Shown: positions 1 through 9,086, counted from the first letter of the stretch. The stretch is DNA of 64,000 nucleotides from an uncultured Polaribacter sp. (GCF_947501385.1 NZ_CANMVP010000022.1:22127-86126), one strand, 5' to 3'. Notes: generated by a model from the letters alone, not told the origin. Numbers and translations: made by a program.

Positions 1-1
1 C

Positions 2-634
2 AATTATATTTCAGCTTTAGTAAATGAAAGTTCAACTCGTGCTGAACTTGTAAAAATTACAACAGATTCCAAAAAATCAAAAGAGAGAGCTTTTAAAGGC
101 TTTTTAGTGAATAGTTATAATAATATAAAAGCTAAACTAAATAATGAAGATATAATCATCAATCCAACTAAAGGAAGCTTTGTTTTTATATATGACTTTG
201 AAACTTTCAAAATTCCAAAAGAGATAACGGTTATTGGAGTTGAAAACGCTAAAAATTTTAGTCAGATTCAAGAACAGAAATACTTGTTTGAAAATATAAA
301 CCCCTTATTCATATCACGTTATCCACAAAACCAAAATAAAGATTTTATTAAATGGATGAAATCTATCCCAAATAATTATCTGCATTTTGGAGATTTTGAT
401 ATTGCAGGAATTGGGATTTACTTAAATGAATATAAAAAGCATTTGAGAAACAAAGCATCTTTTTTTATTCCAGAAAATATAAAAAGCGATTTAAGAATTA
501 ATGGTAATAGAGAACGATTTGACAACCAAAAAATCAACTTTAAAGTTAGCGATATAAGGGAATCGAACGTTTTAAAATTAATTGAAATAATCAAATTAGA
601 AAAAAAAGGTCTAGACCAAGAATATTACATTTAA
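2..634 (+). CDS. Toprim-fold JetD-like protein, 5' truncated by window edge
   Basis: The reading frame is open from base 2, so the gene starts left of the window; a GTG at 107 is internal. The visible 210 residues look like the C-terminal Toprim nuclease-type domain found in DUF2220/DUF7281 proteins such as Wadjet JetD. There is a conserved acidic VENAKNF segment, and about 70 residues later a GDFDIAG segment that supplies the Toprim DxD motif. JetD-type proteins nick or cleave DNA in anti-plasmid systems, so this may be the last gene of a defence locus lying to the left. The family call rests on motif resemblance only, and the partner genes are not visible. The gene ends in a gap with no obvious terminator. 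Confidence 0.6.
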   Translation, partial: NYISALVNESSTRAELVKITTDSKKSKERAFKGFLVNSYNNIKAKLNNEDIIINPTKGSFVFIYDFETFKIPKEITVIGVENAKNFSQIQEQKYLFENINPLFISRYPQNQNKDFIKWMKSIPNNYLHFGDFDIAGIGIYLNEYKKHLRNKASFFIPENIKSDLRINGNRERFDNQKINFKVSDIRESNVLKLIEIIKLEKKGLDQEYYI

Positions 635-736
635 ACGAATAGCCAACGCTGAAAGCCATACGCATCTATCAACAAAAAACTCAAAAATCTATTTTTTAAA
701 ACCAAAATTCAATAAAAACGCTATCTTCTTTTAAAC

Positions 737-745
737 TATCTTTGC
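737..745 (+). promoter_or_regulatory. -7 promoter box for DEAD-box helicase
   Basis: TATCTTTGC matches the Bacteroidota -7 consensus TAnnTTTG. It lies 14 bases before the helicase start codon, giving a very short leader. No clear -33 TTG is visible. Confidence 0.55.
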
Positions 746-759
746 ATTAAAAATAAACA

Positions 760-1995
760 ATGCAGTTTTCTGATTTTCCTTTCAACAAATCTATCTTAAA
801 AGCTGTTGCTGAAGAAAGGTTTCAAACCCCCACTTTAGTTCAACAAAAAACGATTCCTTTAGTTTTAGATAAAAAAAATGTGATTGTTTCTGCACATACA
901 GGAACAGGAAAAACGGCTGCTTTTGCATTGCCAATTATTCATTTGTTATTAGCAAATCAAGAAGCAGATAAAACCAAAAAAAAGATAAGATCTTTAATCA
1001 TTACACCTACACGTGAGTTGGCGATTCAGATTTTAGAAAACTTTAAAAGCTTTAGCAAACATACAGAATTAACTGCTACTGCCGTTTTTGGTGGTGTCTC
1101 TTTAGAACCTCAAAAAGAAATCTTAGCGGCAGGCGTAGATATTCTAGTGGCAACTCCTGGAAGATTGATCGACTTACAAATGCAAGGAAACATAGACCTA
1201 AGTGCTATAGAAATCTTTGTTTTAGATGAAGCCGATTTAATGCTAGACATGGGTTTTATAAAAGACATAAAAAAGATAGAAGCATTATGTCCTAAAAAGA
1301 AGCAAACGTTACTTTTTTCTGCTACCATTCCTGAAAAAATAGTGGAATTGGCAAATAAAGTGCTTAAAAACCCTGTAAAAGTAGAAATTCACCCAGAAGA
1401 AACCACAGCTAAGAATATTGGTCAGTTGTTGTATTACCTCCCGAAAAAGAACAAAACAGACCTGTGTTTGCATTTGTTGAGAAATACCATCAATGGAAGA
1501 ATTATCATTTTTAGGCGTACAAAATTTGGTGTTGATAAATTAGAAGAAAGTTTGGTTAAAAACGGATACAAAGCGACGAGTATTCATGGAGATAAAACCC
1601 AAGGTGTAAGAAACAAAGCCATTGAAGATTTTAAAGACAAGAAAGCACATATTTTAATCGCAACAGATGTTGCCGCACGTGGAATTGATATTACAAACGT
1701 AGATGCGATTATTAATTTCGACATTCCAAATGTTGCCGAAACCTACATTCATAGAATTGGTAGAACGGGTAGAGCAGGAAAATCTGGAATCGCTTTTTCT
1801 TTTTGTTCTCCAGATGAAAACGCGTACATTAAAATTATTGAAGCTTTGATTGAAAAACCAATTAAGGTAATTACAGAGCATCCTTATATCATCTCTAAAC
1901 CAAAGCATACAAAACAGCAACCCAATACCGTTAGCAAGCATAAAAAAGGAAGAAAATCTGAAGCTTCTAAGAAGAAAAAGAAGCGTTGGTATTAA
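760..1995 (+). CDS. DEAD-box ATP-dependent RNA helicase (RhlE-like)
   Basis: A 411-aa RNA helicase with the full superfamily 2 motif set: Q-motif region near residue 22, Walker A AHTGTGKT (45-52), PTREL (83-87), TPGRL (132-136), DEAD (156-159), SAT (187-189) and HRIGRTGR in the second RecA-like domain. It would unwind RNA duplexes in ribosome assembly or mRNA turnover, often important in the cold. The basic, Lys/Ser-rich C-terminal tail after about residue 380 is typical of RhlE-like members and probably binds RNA. It appears to be a single-gene unit with its own promoter box. Confidence 0.93.
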   Translation: MQFSDFPFNKSILKAVAEERFQTPTLVQQKTIPLVLDKKNVIVSAHTGTGKTAAFALPIIHLLLANQEADKTKKKIRSLIITPTRELAIQILENFKSFSKHTELTATAVFGGVSLEPQKEILAAGVDILVATPGRLIDLQMQGNIDLSAIEIFVLDEADLMLDMGFIKDIKKIEALCPKKKQTLLFSATIPEKIVELANKVLKNPVKVEIHPEETTAKNIGQLLYYLPKKNKTDLCLHLLRNTINGRIIIFRRTKFGVDKLEESLVKNGYKATSIHGDKTQGVRNKAIEDFKDKKAHILIATDVAARGIDITNVDAIINFDIPNVAETYIHRIGRTGRAGKSGIAFSFCSPDENAYIKIIEALIEKPIKVITEHPYIISKPKHTKQQPNTVSKHKKGRKSEASKKKKKRWY

Positions 1996-2125
1996 GTAAT
2001 TTTATTTTTGTCTACGTCTGAAAAATAGAACTTTACTAGCGTCGATTATAAGTCACATATACTAAACTTATTTCCGTATTAGGATGCAATTCTGTAAATT
2101 GGTGTTTCATTAGATAGACAACAGC

Positions 2126-2842
2126 ATGGAAGAAAATTTAAAAACCATAGATAATTATTTAGACAACCATTATATACATCGAAGTAATTGGTTAAGAGCA
2201 GCTGTTCTTGGGGCAAATGATGGCATTTTATCAACCGCGAGTCTTGCTATTGGTGTAGCTGCAGCAAGTGATTTTAGAGAACCCCTCATTTTAGCAACAG
2301 TAGCAGGTTTGGTTGCAGGTGCTCTATCGATGGCAGCAGGCGAATATGTTTCTGTGAGCTCTCAAACAGATGTAGAAAATGCAGATATAGCACGTGAAAA
2401 ACAAGAATTAGAAGAGACTCCTGAAATTGAACTACAACTGCTTGCTAAAATATACGAAAATAGAGGTTTAAAGAAAGAAACAGCGTTGGTAGTTGCTAAA
2501 GAACTGACAGCATACGATGCTTTAGGAACTCATATTAGAGATGAATTAGGAATTAATGAGATAAACCAAGCGAACCCCATACAAGCTGCTTTTGCCTCTG
2601 GTGCTGCATTTACTGTTGGTGGTATTCTTCCGCTGATTGTTGTGTTGTTGCTACCGCTTCAAAATATGGAATATTATTTATATGGTTCTGCTATTCTTTT
2701 CCTAATTATTTTAGGAGGACTTGCCGCTAAAGCAGGCGGTTCAAATATTGGAAAAGCGGTGCTAAGAATTACATTTTGGGGAACAGTCGCGATGGGATTG
2801 ACCGCTTTGGCTGGACATCTATTTAATGTAAACGTTGGGTAA
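2126..2842 (+). CDS. VIT1/CCC1-family iron/manganese transporter
   Basis: A 238-aa membrane protein of the VIT/CCC1 family, which moves Fe2+ or Mn2+ out of the cytoplasm. The first helix carries the family pattern LGANDGILST, and the second has AGALSMAAGEYVSVSSQ. A hydrophilic segment (about residues 85-145) corresponds to the cytoplasmic metal-binding loop, followed by three hydrophobic helices. The length suits a bacterial member with five transmembrane segments. It stands alone and converges on the histidine-kinase operon, with only 13 bases between the two stop codons. Confidence 0.9.
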   Translation: MEENLKTIDNYLDNHYIHRSNWLRAAVLGANDGILSTASLAIGVAAASDFREPLILATVAGLVAGALSMAAGEYVSVSSQTDVENADIAREKQELEETPEIELQLLAKIYENRGLKKETALVVAKELTAYDALGTHIRDELGINEINQANPIQAAFASGAAFTVGGILPLIVVLLLPLQNMEYYLYGSAILFLIILGGLAAKAGGSNIGKAVLRITFWGTVAMGLTALAGHLFNVNVG

Positions 2843-2855
2843 AATTGCTAATTTA

Positions 2856-4379
2856 CTATAAATTCAAACCTATTTTCTCAATGAATTCAGCGGCAGTGTA
2901 AGGCTTAGAAATAACAGCTACAAAACCGATTTCTTTATACCTGTCTAAATCTTCTGGAGTGGTGTTTGCCGTTAAGGCTAAAAAAGGAATTTCTTTATTT
3001 TCTTTAGCAAATTTATCTTTTTGTTGCACCAATTGTTCGCCAGTAATATTTGGCATGTGAATGTCTAATAAAACAAGGTCGAAAACTCTTGTTTTAAGAA
3101 CATGCAAGGCTTCTAAGCCATCTTTTACTAAGGTAACCGCTACATCCTCTTTTTTTAGAATATGCGCTACAATGGTTTGATTCAGCGCATCATCATCTGC
3201 CACCAATATATTGGTTCCTTTCAGGATTTTTTTAGGGAAATTTTCTTCTTTTTTTATTTTTATCTTCTCAGAAGAAATCACTTTTAAAAACGGAATTTCT
3301 ATTTTAAAAATAGTTCCTTTATCCAATTCGCTTTTTACCGAAATGTTGCCATTCATGGCTTTTAAAAGTCGTTTTACAATAGACAAGCCTAAACCTGCAC
3401 CTCCAAAAACGCTATGATCGGTTTTTTTGTTTTGTTGATATTCATCAAAAATTCTAAAAGCTTGTGACTCGGTCATCCCTCTTCCAGAATCTTGAATTTC
3501 GAAAGAGATATTCATCAACTTTTCATCTTCAGAACTGCATTTTAGTTTTAAAGAAATAATTCCTGTTGTTGTAAACTTTAATGCATTAGACACTAAGTTA
3601 GATAGTATTTGATGGATTCTTACATCATCTCCTAAAACGGTTTTAGGGATTTTTTCTGAAATCTCAAAAACTAATTTTATAGCAGTATTTTTATTTTGAA
3701 ATTGATAGTTTTGTATACAATTTTCTGCAATTTTTTTAAGGTTTATTGGAGAATTCACCAATTCTAACTTGCCCGCTTCAATTCTAGACAAATCTAAAAT
3801 ATCATTCACAATTACTTTTAAATTTCCCCCAGAAATTGATAGATGTTTGGTGTATTCTTTTACATTTTCATTAATTTGTTCATCACTAATCATTTCAGAA
3901 TATCCTAAAATAACATTTAAAGGATTTCTAATTTCATGACTCATCATTGCTAAAAAACGAGACTTTTCTTCATTGGCCTTGTCTGCAATTTTGCGAAGTT
4001 TTTCTAATTCGGTGTTTTTTTCTGCAAGTTCTCTTTTGATAAAAAAAATATCGTTTCTATGCTGATTTAATTGTGCTACAAACTTGTAAACATTGGTTCT
4101 ATTATGAATTAAAACCGTAATATTATCATCATTTTTAAACAGCTCAATATCTACATTGTATTCTTTTGAATTGGAAATGATTAACATTCCTTCTAATAAA
4201 AAAGGCGTATGGGGTTCTAAAGCCTCTAAAGTTCCTTCTAAGAAAGGGCAAGCTTTATAAATGGATGCTTGAAGTTTGAATTCTTTTTTAACAAATGTTC
4301 CTGCGATTATGTTTTGAATCACTCCAAAGAAATTGGTCGTGATTTGAATAAAAACATCTTCTATTTTTGCAGGTATCAA
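2856..4379 (-). CDS. Hybrid sensor histidine kinase with C-terminal receiver domain
   Basis: A 507-aa cytoplasmic hybrid kinase. Residues 1-110 form a possible PAS-like sensor with no transmembrane helix. A coiled coil (112-140) leads to the HisKA domain with phosphoacceptor His148 in MMSHEIRNPLN. The HATPase domain has GAGLGLSIVKRLL. The receiver domain (about 385-507) has the acidic ADDD cluster, the phosphoacceptor Asp in LVLLDIHMP and the Lys in ISKPY. It is the last gene of a four-gene operon, 6 bases after the GTPase. With no membrane segment, its input may come from the operon's GTPase. That link is inferred. Confidence 0.9.
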   Translation of the reverse strand: MIPAKIEDVFIQITTNFFGVIQNIIAGTFVKKEFKLQASIYKACPFLEGTLEALEPHTPFLLEGMLIISNSKEYNVDIELFKNDDNITVLIHNRTNVYKFVAQLNQHRNDIFFIKRELAEKNTELEKLRKIADKANEEKSRFLAMMSHEIRNPLNVILGYSEMISDEQINENVKEYTKHLSISGGNLKVIVNDILDLSRIEAGKLELVNSPINLKKIAENCIQNYQFQNKNTAIKLVFEISEKIPKTVLGDDVRIHQILSNLVSNALKFTTTGIISLKLKCSSEDEKLMNISFEIQDSGRGMTESQAFRIFDEYQQNKKTDHSVFGGAGLGLSIVKRLLKAMNGNISVKSELDKGTIFKIEIPFLKVISSEKIKIKKEENFPKKILKGTNILVADDDALNQTIVAHILKKEDVAVTLVKDGLEALHVLKTRVFDLVLLDIHMPNITGEQLVQQKDKFAKENKEIPFLALTANTTPEDLDRYKEIGFVAVISKPYTAAEFIEKIGLNL

Positions 4380-4385
4380 ATTTTG

Positions 4386-4871
4386 TTATTTTATAGCTTG
4401 AGAGGCCAATTCTAAAAATGCATTTTCTACATTTTCATCTTCTTTAGCACTTGTAATTAAGTCAATATTTACTGAAACTCTTTCCACAACAAGTTGCAGT
4501 TCTTCTTGAGTTAGTAAATCCTTTTTATTCCCAACAATCGTAATATTTTGCAGTCCAGAAAGTGTTTTTATACTTTCTAAATGATGGTCAATATTTAAAT
4601 AGGTTTCTATTCTACTTACATCGAAAACAAACATGGCTGCACTGGCTCCTAAAAAATAAGCTTTGGGTATTTTTTCGTCTCCACTGGTTCCTGCAACATC
4701 CCAAATAAGCAATTTTATTGCTGTATTTTCATATTGCACAACTTTTGCACTAACTCTAACGCCAATGGTACTAATATAATCTTCAGCAAACTGGTTGAGT
4801 ACGAATCTTCTAATTAATGAAGTTTTTCCAACACCAAAATTACCAACTAATAAAACTTTTTTAGCTATCAT
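4386..4871 (-). CDS. Ras/Rab-like small GTPase
   Basis: A 161-aa single-domain GTPase of the Ras superfamily. It has a P-loop GNFGVGKT (10-17), a Rab-like switch I YISTIGV with Thr35, WDVAG (57-61), the guanine-specificity motif NKKD (115-118) and SAK (141-143). The residue after DxxG, normally catalytic Gln in Ras, is Thr62, so intrinsic hydrolysis may be slow or need a partner. No lipidation motif is present. Its start overlaps the stop of the upstream 271-aa gene by four bases (ATGA), which indicates translational coupling. Its partners are probably the two upstream products and the kinase downstream. Confidence 0.9.
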   Translation of the reverse strand: MIAKKVLLVGNFGVGKTSLIRRFVLNQFAEDYISTIGVRVSAKVVQYENTAIKLLIWDVAGTSGDEKIPKAYFLGASAAMFVFDVSRIETYLNIDHHLESIKTLSGLQNITIVGNKKDLLTQEELQLVVERVSVNIDLITSAKEDENVENAFLELASQAIK

Positions 4872-5683
4872 TCATTTGAGTCTATAAAATGCCTTTCTAT
4901 CAAAGCGTTTAATTTTACTTCATCTGATAAATAACTGCGATCTCTCAAAATAATTTCTGCTAAATTATCTACAGTATCGGCCAAATTATCTTTAAATGCC
5001 AAGGTTGCAACACCAGAAGTGGCAATCGCAATATAAATAGATTTAAAATTCTTTATGGTTAATTGAAAATTATCGAATTTGATATCTTCTAAATTCTGGT
5101 GCTCCTTTGAAAAAGCATCTTCAGCAAAAGATTTGATAGCTGTGAGCATGCCAGAAACCATGTCTTTATCTGCAATACTACCTCTTGTGTAATTTCCTAC
5201 AAGTAAGCCAGAATCCTTTTCAATCACAAAAACTTCTTCTATAAAGGGTTCAAATACTTGTTCTAAAATAACACCTGCATCATAATTTTTTCCTTTTAAA
5301 AAACGAGCAACGATTTGTTGCACAGAAAATTTTTCTTTAACGGTTCTATTGATACTATCAGATAATTTTGTGATTTCACTCACAATAGACTTCTTAATCA
5401 ATTTCCCCATAATTGGGTACAAAGCTTCTACAACTTCATCTTGAGAGTCTCTAATTTGAATTTTTATAGTTTCTGTGATGGTAGGACCAAAATATTCTGG
5501 AAAATTTATTCGAAGATCTTCAATTTTTTCGTCTACAAGAGGTTGTACTCTTTTAGATAATTTTTCTCTTAAAATAATTTCTTCACTAAGTGCAGCAAAT
5601 TTTTCTCTATCATCTACCAATAAAAGTTCTCTGAGCAACTCAAAACGATTGTCTTTTTTGTTATCTTCAGTTTGCTTTTTCAT
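4868..5683 (-). CDS. GTPase-associated protein related to N-terminal region of OmpA/GTPase-operon proteins
   Basis: A 271-aa soluble, largely helical protein with no signal peptide. From memory it resembles the region that precedes an OmpA domain in proteins encoded beside small GTPases in proteobacteria and cyanobacteria. Shared features are ALYPIMGKLIKKSI (87-100), VFVIEKDSGLLV (151-162) and DMVSGMLTAIKSFAEDAF (174-191). The last two look like a roadblock/longin-type domain, which often acts as a GTPase partner or GAP. Here the OmpA domain is absent. The gene starts directly after the stop of the coiled-coil gene with no gap and overlaps the GTPase gene by four bases. The relationship needs a profile search. 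Confidence 0.65.
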   Translation of the reverse strand: MKKQTEDNKKDNRFELLRELLLVDDREKFAALSEEIILREKLSKRVQPLVDEKIEDLRINFPEYFGPTITETIKIQIRDSQDEVVEALYPIMGKLIKKSIVSEITKLSDSINRTVKEKFSVQQIVARFLKGKNYDAGVILEQVFEPFIEEVFVIEKDSGLLVGNYTRGSIADKDMVSGMLTAIKSFAEDAFSKEHQNLEDIKFDNFQLTIKNFKSIYIAIATSGVATLAFKDNLADTVDNLAEIILRDRSYLSDEVKLNALIERHFIDSNE

Positions 5684-6040
5684 CTATTCTTGCAACATCA
5701 TTGCAATTTTTTCTAAAGCTTTACCTAGTTTTTTTCTATCTGCTTTTTCATCGTCTAAATCTGCCAACCTTTTATTTAAGTCGTCATTTAAATCTTGAAA
5801 TTTATGTTCCATTAAACTTTCTAAGTCTGCTAATTTATTTTCTAAATCAGATACAGCATCTCCTAAGTTTTTCTGAGTTTCGTTTTGTAAGTCTTTAATT
5901 CTATTGAAAACATCTTCAAATTCAGAATTATATTGCTGAATATTTTCACCAAATATTAAGTCTCTAACCGCAGCAATTCTACTATCTACTATTTGTGCTG
6001 CTACTTCTGGAGCTTCGTTTTTTTCTGATTTTTTTTCCAT
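5684..6040 (-). CDS. Small coiled-coil protein heading the GTPase operon
   Basis: A 118-aa hydrophilic protein with no signal peptide or membrane segment. Residues 35-110 show heptad-like spacing of Leu/Ile among many Asp, Glu, Lys and Asn, predicting a long coiled coil with the pattern LADLE/LADLD. It is the first gene of the operon, and its stop codon abuts the start of the 271-aa gene. It could be a scaffold or oligomerisation factor for the GTPase complex. No family was recognised. Confidence 0.75.
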   Translation of the reverse strand: MEKKSEKNEAPEVAAQIVDSRIAAVRDLIFGENIQQYNSEFEDVFNRIKDLQNETQKNLGDAVSDLENKLADLESLMEHKFQDLNDDLNKRLADLDDEKADRKKLGKALEKIAMMLQE

Positions 6041-6143
6041 GTATTTTAGTTAAGTTGATTTTATGGTAATGCTTGTTTGGTTATACAGTCTAAATTTATA
6101 GCCTATATGAACAAATATACATTAAAATATAATTATTAAGATT

Positions 6144-6926
6144 CTAAGCCTTAATTTTTAAACCATCAAAAGCTAAAAAAACGTTTTTAGGTAGCTTTTT
6201 AGACACTTCCTTATGAAAACCCAATTTGTGACTAATGTGGGTAAAATATGTTTTTTTTGGTTGCAGTTCTTTAACAAACGCTAGTGCTTCTTTTAAATTA
6301 AAATGTGTTGGATGTTCTTCTTCTCTTAATGCATTTATAATCAAAACATCTAAGTTTTTTAGTTTCTTTTGTTCTTCCAAAGAAATGGTTTTCACATCTG
6401 TTAAATAGGCAATATTCTGAATTCTATATCCTAATATTGGTAAATCACCATGCATTACTTGAACAGGTGTTATTTGTATATCTTTTAAAAAAAAAGAATG
6501 CTCCTTTACAACGTTTGTTACAACACTTGGCGCTCCTGGGTATCTATTTTCTTTACAAAAAATATATTGAAAACGTTGTTCTAAACTCTCTAGTGTTTGT
6601 TTATTTAAATAAATGGGCATCTCTCCTATTTTATAACAATACGGACGCAGATCATCTAAACCTGCTGTATGGTCTGCATGTTCATGTGTAAACAAAACCC
6701 CATTAATTAGTTGTACTTTTTCTCGAAGCATTTGCTGTCTAAAATCCGGACCACAATCTATTACATAAGTACAATCTTGCCAAGAAATTAAGATCGAAGA
6801 ACGCAAACGTTTGTCTTTAACATCAGTAGATAAACAAACAGGATGGTTGCTAGCAATCATTGGTATGCCTTGCGAAGTACCTGTTCCTAAAAAAGTAATA
6901 TTTAACAGTTTTTTATCAATATTCAT
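6144..6926 (-). CDS. MBL-fold metallo-hydrolase (PhnP-like)
   Basis: A 260-aa cytoplasmic metallo-beta-lactamase-fold enzyme, probably a phosphodiesterase of the PhnP/RNase Z-like branch. It opens with GTGTSQGIP and carries the metal-binding motif THEHADHTAGLDD; further His residues occur in MHGD, THFN and THISH. The chosen ATG at 6924-6926 begins MNIDKK just before the first strand. An upstream alternative at 6977 would add 17 unlikely residues and run into the divergent neighbour. The substrate cannot be read from the sequence. Confidence 0.85.
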   Translation of the reverse strand: MNIDKKLLNITFLGTGTSQGIPMIASNHPVCLSTDVKDKRLRSSILISWQDCTYVIDCGPDFRQQMLREKVQLINGVLFTHEHADHTAGLDDLRPYCYKIGEMPIYLNKQTLESLEQRFQYIFCKENRYPGAPSVVTNVVKEHSFFLKDIQITPVQVMHGDLPILGYRIQNIAYLTDVKTISLEEQKKLKNLDVLIINALREEEHPTHFNLKEALAFVKELQPKKTYFTHISHKLGFHKEVSKKLPKNVFLAFDGLKIKA

Positions 6927-7002
6927 TCTAACAAAAATAAGATAAAAATTGACTGATGGCACAGTTAATGTGTACATTTGTTCTATATATAAAAATCGAT
7001 GT

Positions 7003-8451
7003 ATGGCAATTTCTTTAAAAGGAGATCAAAAGATAAGTAGTGTACCAACTACAAAAAGCAAAGCACTTAGAATTAATTTAAACTCAGATATTTACGGAAC
7101 TTTTGCAGAAATTGGCGCAGGTCAAGAGACAGCACGAAATTTTTTTAGATCGGGTGCGGCTTCTGGTACAATTGCGAAAGCAATGAGTGCTTATGATAAA
7201 GATTTTTCTGATGCTATTTATGGTATTGAAGAAGACAGGCGCTATGTTACACAACCACGTCTTAAAAAAATGCTAGGTCACGAAATCGATTTAATTGAAG
7301 ACAGATTAAGCAGAGCAAAACATCCTGATAAATTATTTTTTAGTTATGCTAATACGGTAACTACCATTGATTTTGCTAAGAAATTTAAAGGTCATGGTTG
7401 GGTAGGAATCCGATTTCAATTAGATCCTTTAGAAGATTATAATGAAATTATTCTACATCTCCGTTTTAAGGAAACTGATGCTCGTTTGCAACAAGAAACA
7501 TTGGGTGTTTTAGGTGTAAACTTATTGTATGGTGCATTTTATTTAAATGACAATCCTAAAGAACTGGTAAAATCTTTTTACCACAATGTAACCAATGACC
7601 AACTAGAAATTGATATGATTAATTTCTCTGGCCCTCGTTTTATGTATGTAGACAATCGTTTGATGAGTTTACAATTGCTTAAAAATGGCATGACCAATGC
7701 TGTAATGTTTGGTCCTGATGGAAATAACCTATTACCAGCACAAGTTTTATACAAAAAAAACATATTGGCATTAAGAGGTAGCTTTAGACCAGTTACCAAA
7801 GTAAATATGGATATGTTTGAGAAGTCTAAAAGGCTTTTTTTAGATGAAAAAAAGGTAAAAGAAGAAAATACACAAGTTATTTTTGAAATTACATTGAGTA
7901 ATCTTTCTGCTGAAGGAAAAATTAACGAAAGAGACTTTTTAGATAGAGCAGAATTACTGTGTTCTTTAGGACAAAATGTAATGATTACCAGTTTTCAACA
8001 ATACTTTAAATTGGTAGAATACTTTAGCGAATTTACCAAAGAAAGAATGGGACTTGCCATGGGTGTTTACAATCTCATTCAAATATTTGATGAAAAATAC
8101 TATCGCAATTTAAGTGGTGGTATTTTAGAGGCTTTTGGAAAACTTTTTTACAGAGATTTAAAAGTATACATGTATCCGTACCATGACCAAGCTTCTGATG
8201 CATATATAAATAGCGAAAATCTAAAAGTACACCCGAGAATGAAAGAATTGTACAAATTCTTTAAAAACAACGGTAGACTTGTAAATATTGATGATTTTGA
8301 TAAAGAGATTTTAGATATTTTCTCTAGAACTGTTTTAAAAATGATTGTAGAAGGTAAAGAAGGTTGGGAAGACATGTTGCCTGAAGGCATTGCAGATACT
8401 ATCAAACAAAAACGTTTGTTTGGGTATTCTAGAACCAGAGTAAAAAAATAA
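7003..8451 (+). CDS. Conserved Bacteroidota protein of unknown function (482 aa)
   Basis: A soluble 482-aa protein with no signal peptide or transmembrane helix. Start chosen at the ATG in MAISLKGDQ; an upstream start at 6949 would add 18 residues. Distinctive segments are FAEIGAGQETARNFFRSGAASGTIAKAMSAYDK cut by small residues, then ANTVTT and FGPDGNNLLPAQ. From memory, close homologues occur across Flavobacteriia and carry conflicting automatic names (TonB-dependent receptor, nicotinate-nucleotide adenylyltransferase). Neither name is supported here: there is no beta-barrel or signal peptide and no HxGH nucleotidyl-transfer motif. The next gene is an ECF sigma factor 53 bases downstream. 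Confidence 0.8.
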   Translation: MAISLKGDQKISSVPTTKSKALRINLNSDIYGTFAEIGAGQETARNFFRSGAASGTIAKAMSAYDKDFSDAIYGIEEDRRYVTQPRLKKMLGHEIDLIEDRLSRAKHPDKLFFSYANTVTTIDFAKKFKGHGWVGIRFQLDPLEDYNEIILHLRFKETDARLQQETLGVLGVNLLYGAFYLNDNPKELVKSFYHNVTNDQLEIDMINFSGPRFMYVDNRLMSLQLLKNGMTNAVMFGPDGNNLLPAQVLYKKNILALRGSFRPVTKVNMDMFEKSKRLFLDEKKVKEENTQVIFEITLSNLSAEGKINERDFLDRAELLCSLGQNVMITSFQQYFKLVEYFSEFTKERMGLAMGVYNLIQIFDEKYYRNLSGGILEAFGKLFYRDLKVYMYPYHDQASDAYINSENLKVHPRMKELYKFFKNNGRLVNIDDFDKEILDIFSRTVLKMIVEGKEGWEDMLPEGIADTIKQKRLFGYSRTRVKK

Positions 8452-8504
8452 TTTTTTACTTTTAAACCTTTGAGAGTATATTTTGTCTAACTAAAAAAAA
8501 TTAC

Positions 8505-9053
8505 TTGACAGATGAAATAGTTTTAGTTGAGCAACTTAAAAATGTTGTGACAAGAGAAAAAGCGTTTCGAGAATTAATTTCTCTGTACAAGAAACGCTTG
8601 TATTGGCATATCCGTAAAATTGTAATTTCTCATGACGATGCAGATGATGTTTTACAAAATACATTTATAAAGGTTTATAAAAATATACATAAATTCAATC
8701 AACAAAGTAAATTGTTTTCTTGGATGTACCGAATCGCAACCAATGAGGCTATTACTTTTATCAACAAACGTGCAAAAGAAAGAAATGTAGATATTTCTGA
8801 AATGCATGATCAATTGGCGTCTAGTTTAGAAAATGATGTGTATTTTTCTGGAGATCAAATTCAATTGATTTTACAAAAAGCCATTGCAAGATTGCCTCAA
8901 AAACAACGCTTGGTTTTCAATATGAAATATTTTGATGAATTAAAGTATGGTGAGATGTCAGAAATCTTAGAAACTTCTGTTGGCGCATTGAAAGCCTCTT
9001 ATTTTCATGCAGTTAAGAAAATAGAAAATTACATAAAAAACAAAACAGATTAA
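8505..9053 (+). CDS. ECF RNA polymerase sigma factor
   Basis: A 182-aa sigma-70 family extracytoplasmic-function factor. Region 2 spans about residues 20-90 (DADDVLQNTFIKVYKNIHKF and WMYRIATNEAI). Region 4 spans about 120-175 (LPQKQRLVFNMKYFDELKYGEMSEILETS, a helix-turn-helix for the -35 element). The start is TTG at 8505; no in-frame ATG lies at a position that would keep region 2 intact. It heads a three-gene operon with a single-pass membrane protein and a periplasmic Spy-like protein. Confidence 0.88.
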   Translation: MTDEIVLVEQLKNVVTREKAFRELISLYKKRLYWHIRKIVISHDDADDVLQNTFIKVYKNIHKFNQQSKLFSWMYRIATNEAITFINKRAKERNVDISEMHDQLASSLENDVYFSGDQIQLILQKAIARLPQKQRLVFNMKYFDELKYGEMSEILETSVGALKASYFHAVKKIENYIKNKTD

Positions 9054-9086
9054 ACCTTTTATAAAAAAAAAGGTCTAAATAGTAAT

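Noticed and set aside
7003..8451. TonB-dependent receptor or nucleotidyltransferase name for the 482-aa protein
   Set aside because: There is no signal peptide, plug, barrel or HxGH motif; such labels are probably carried over from automatic annotation.
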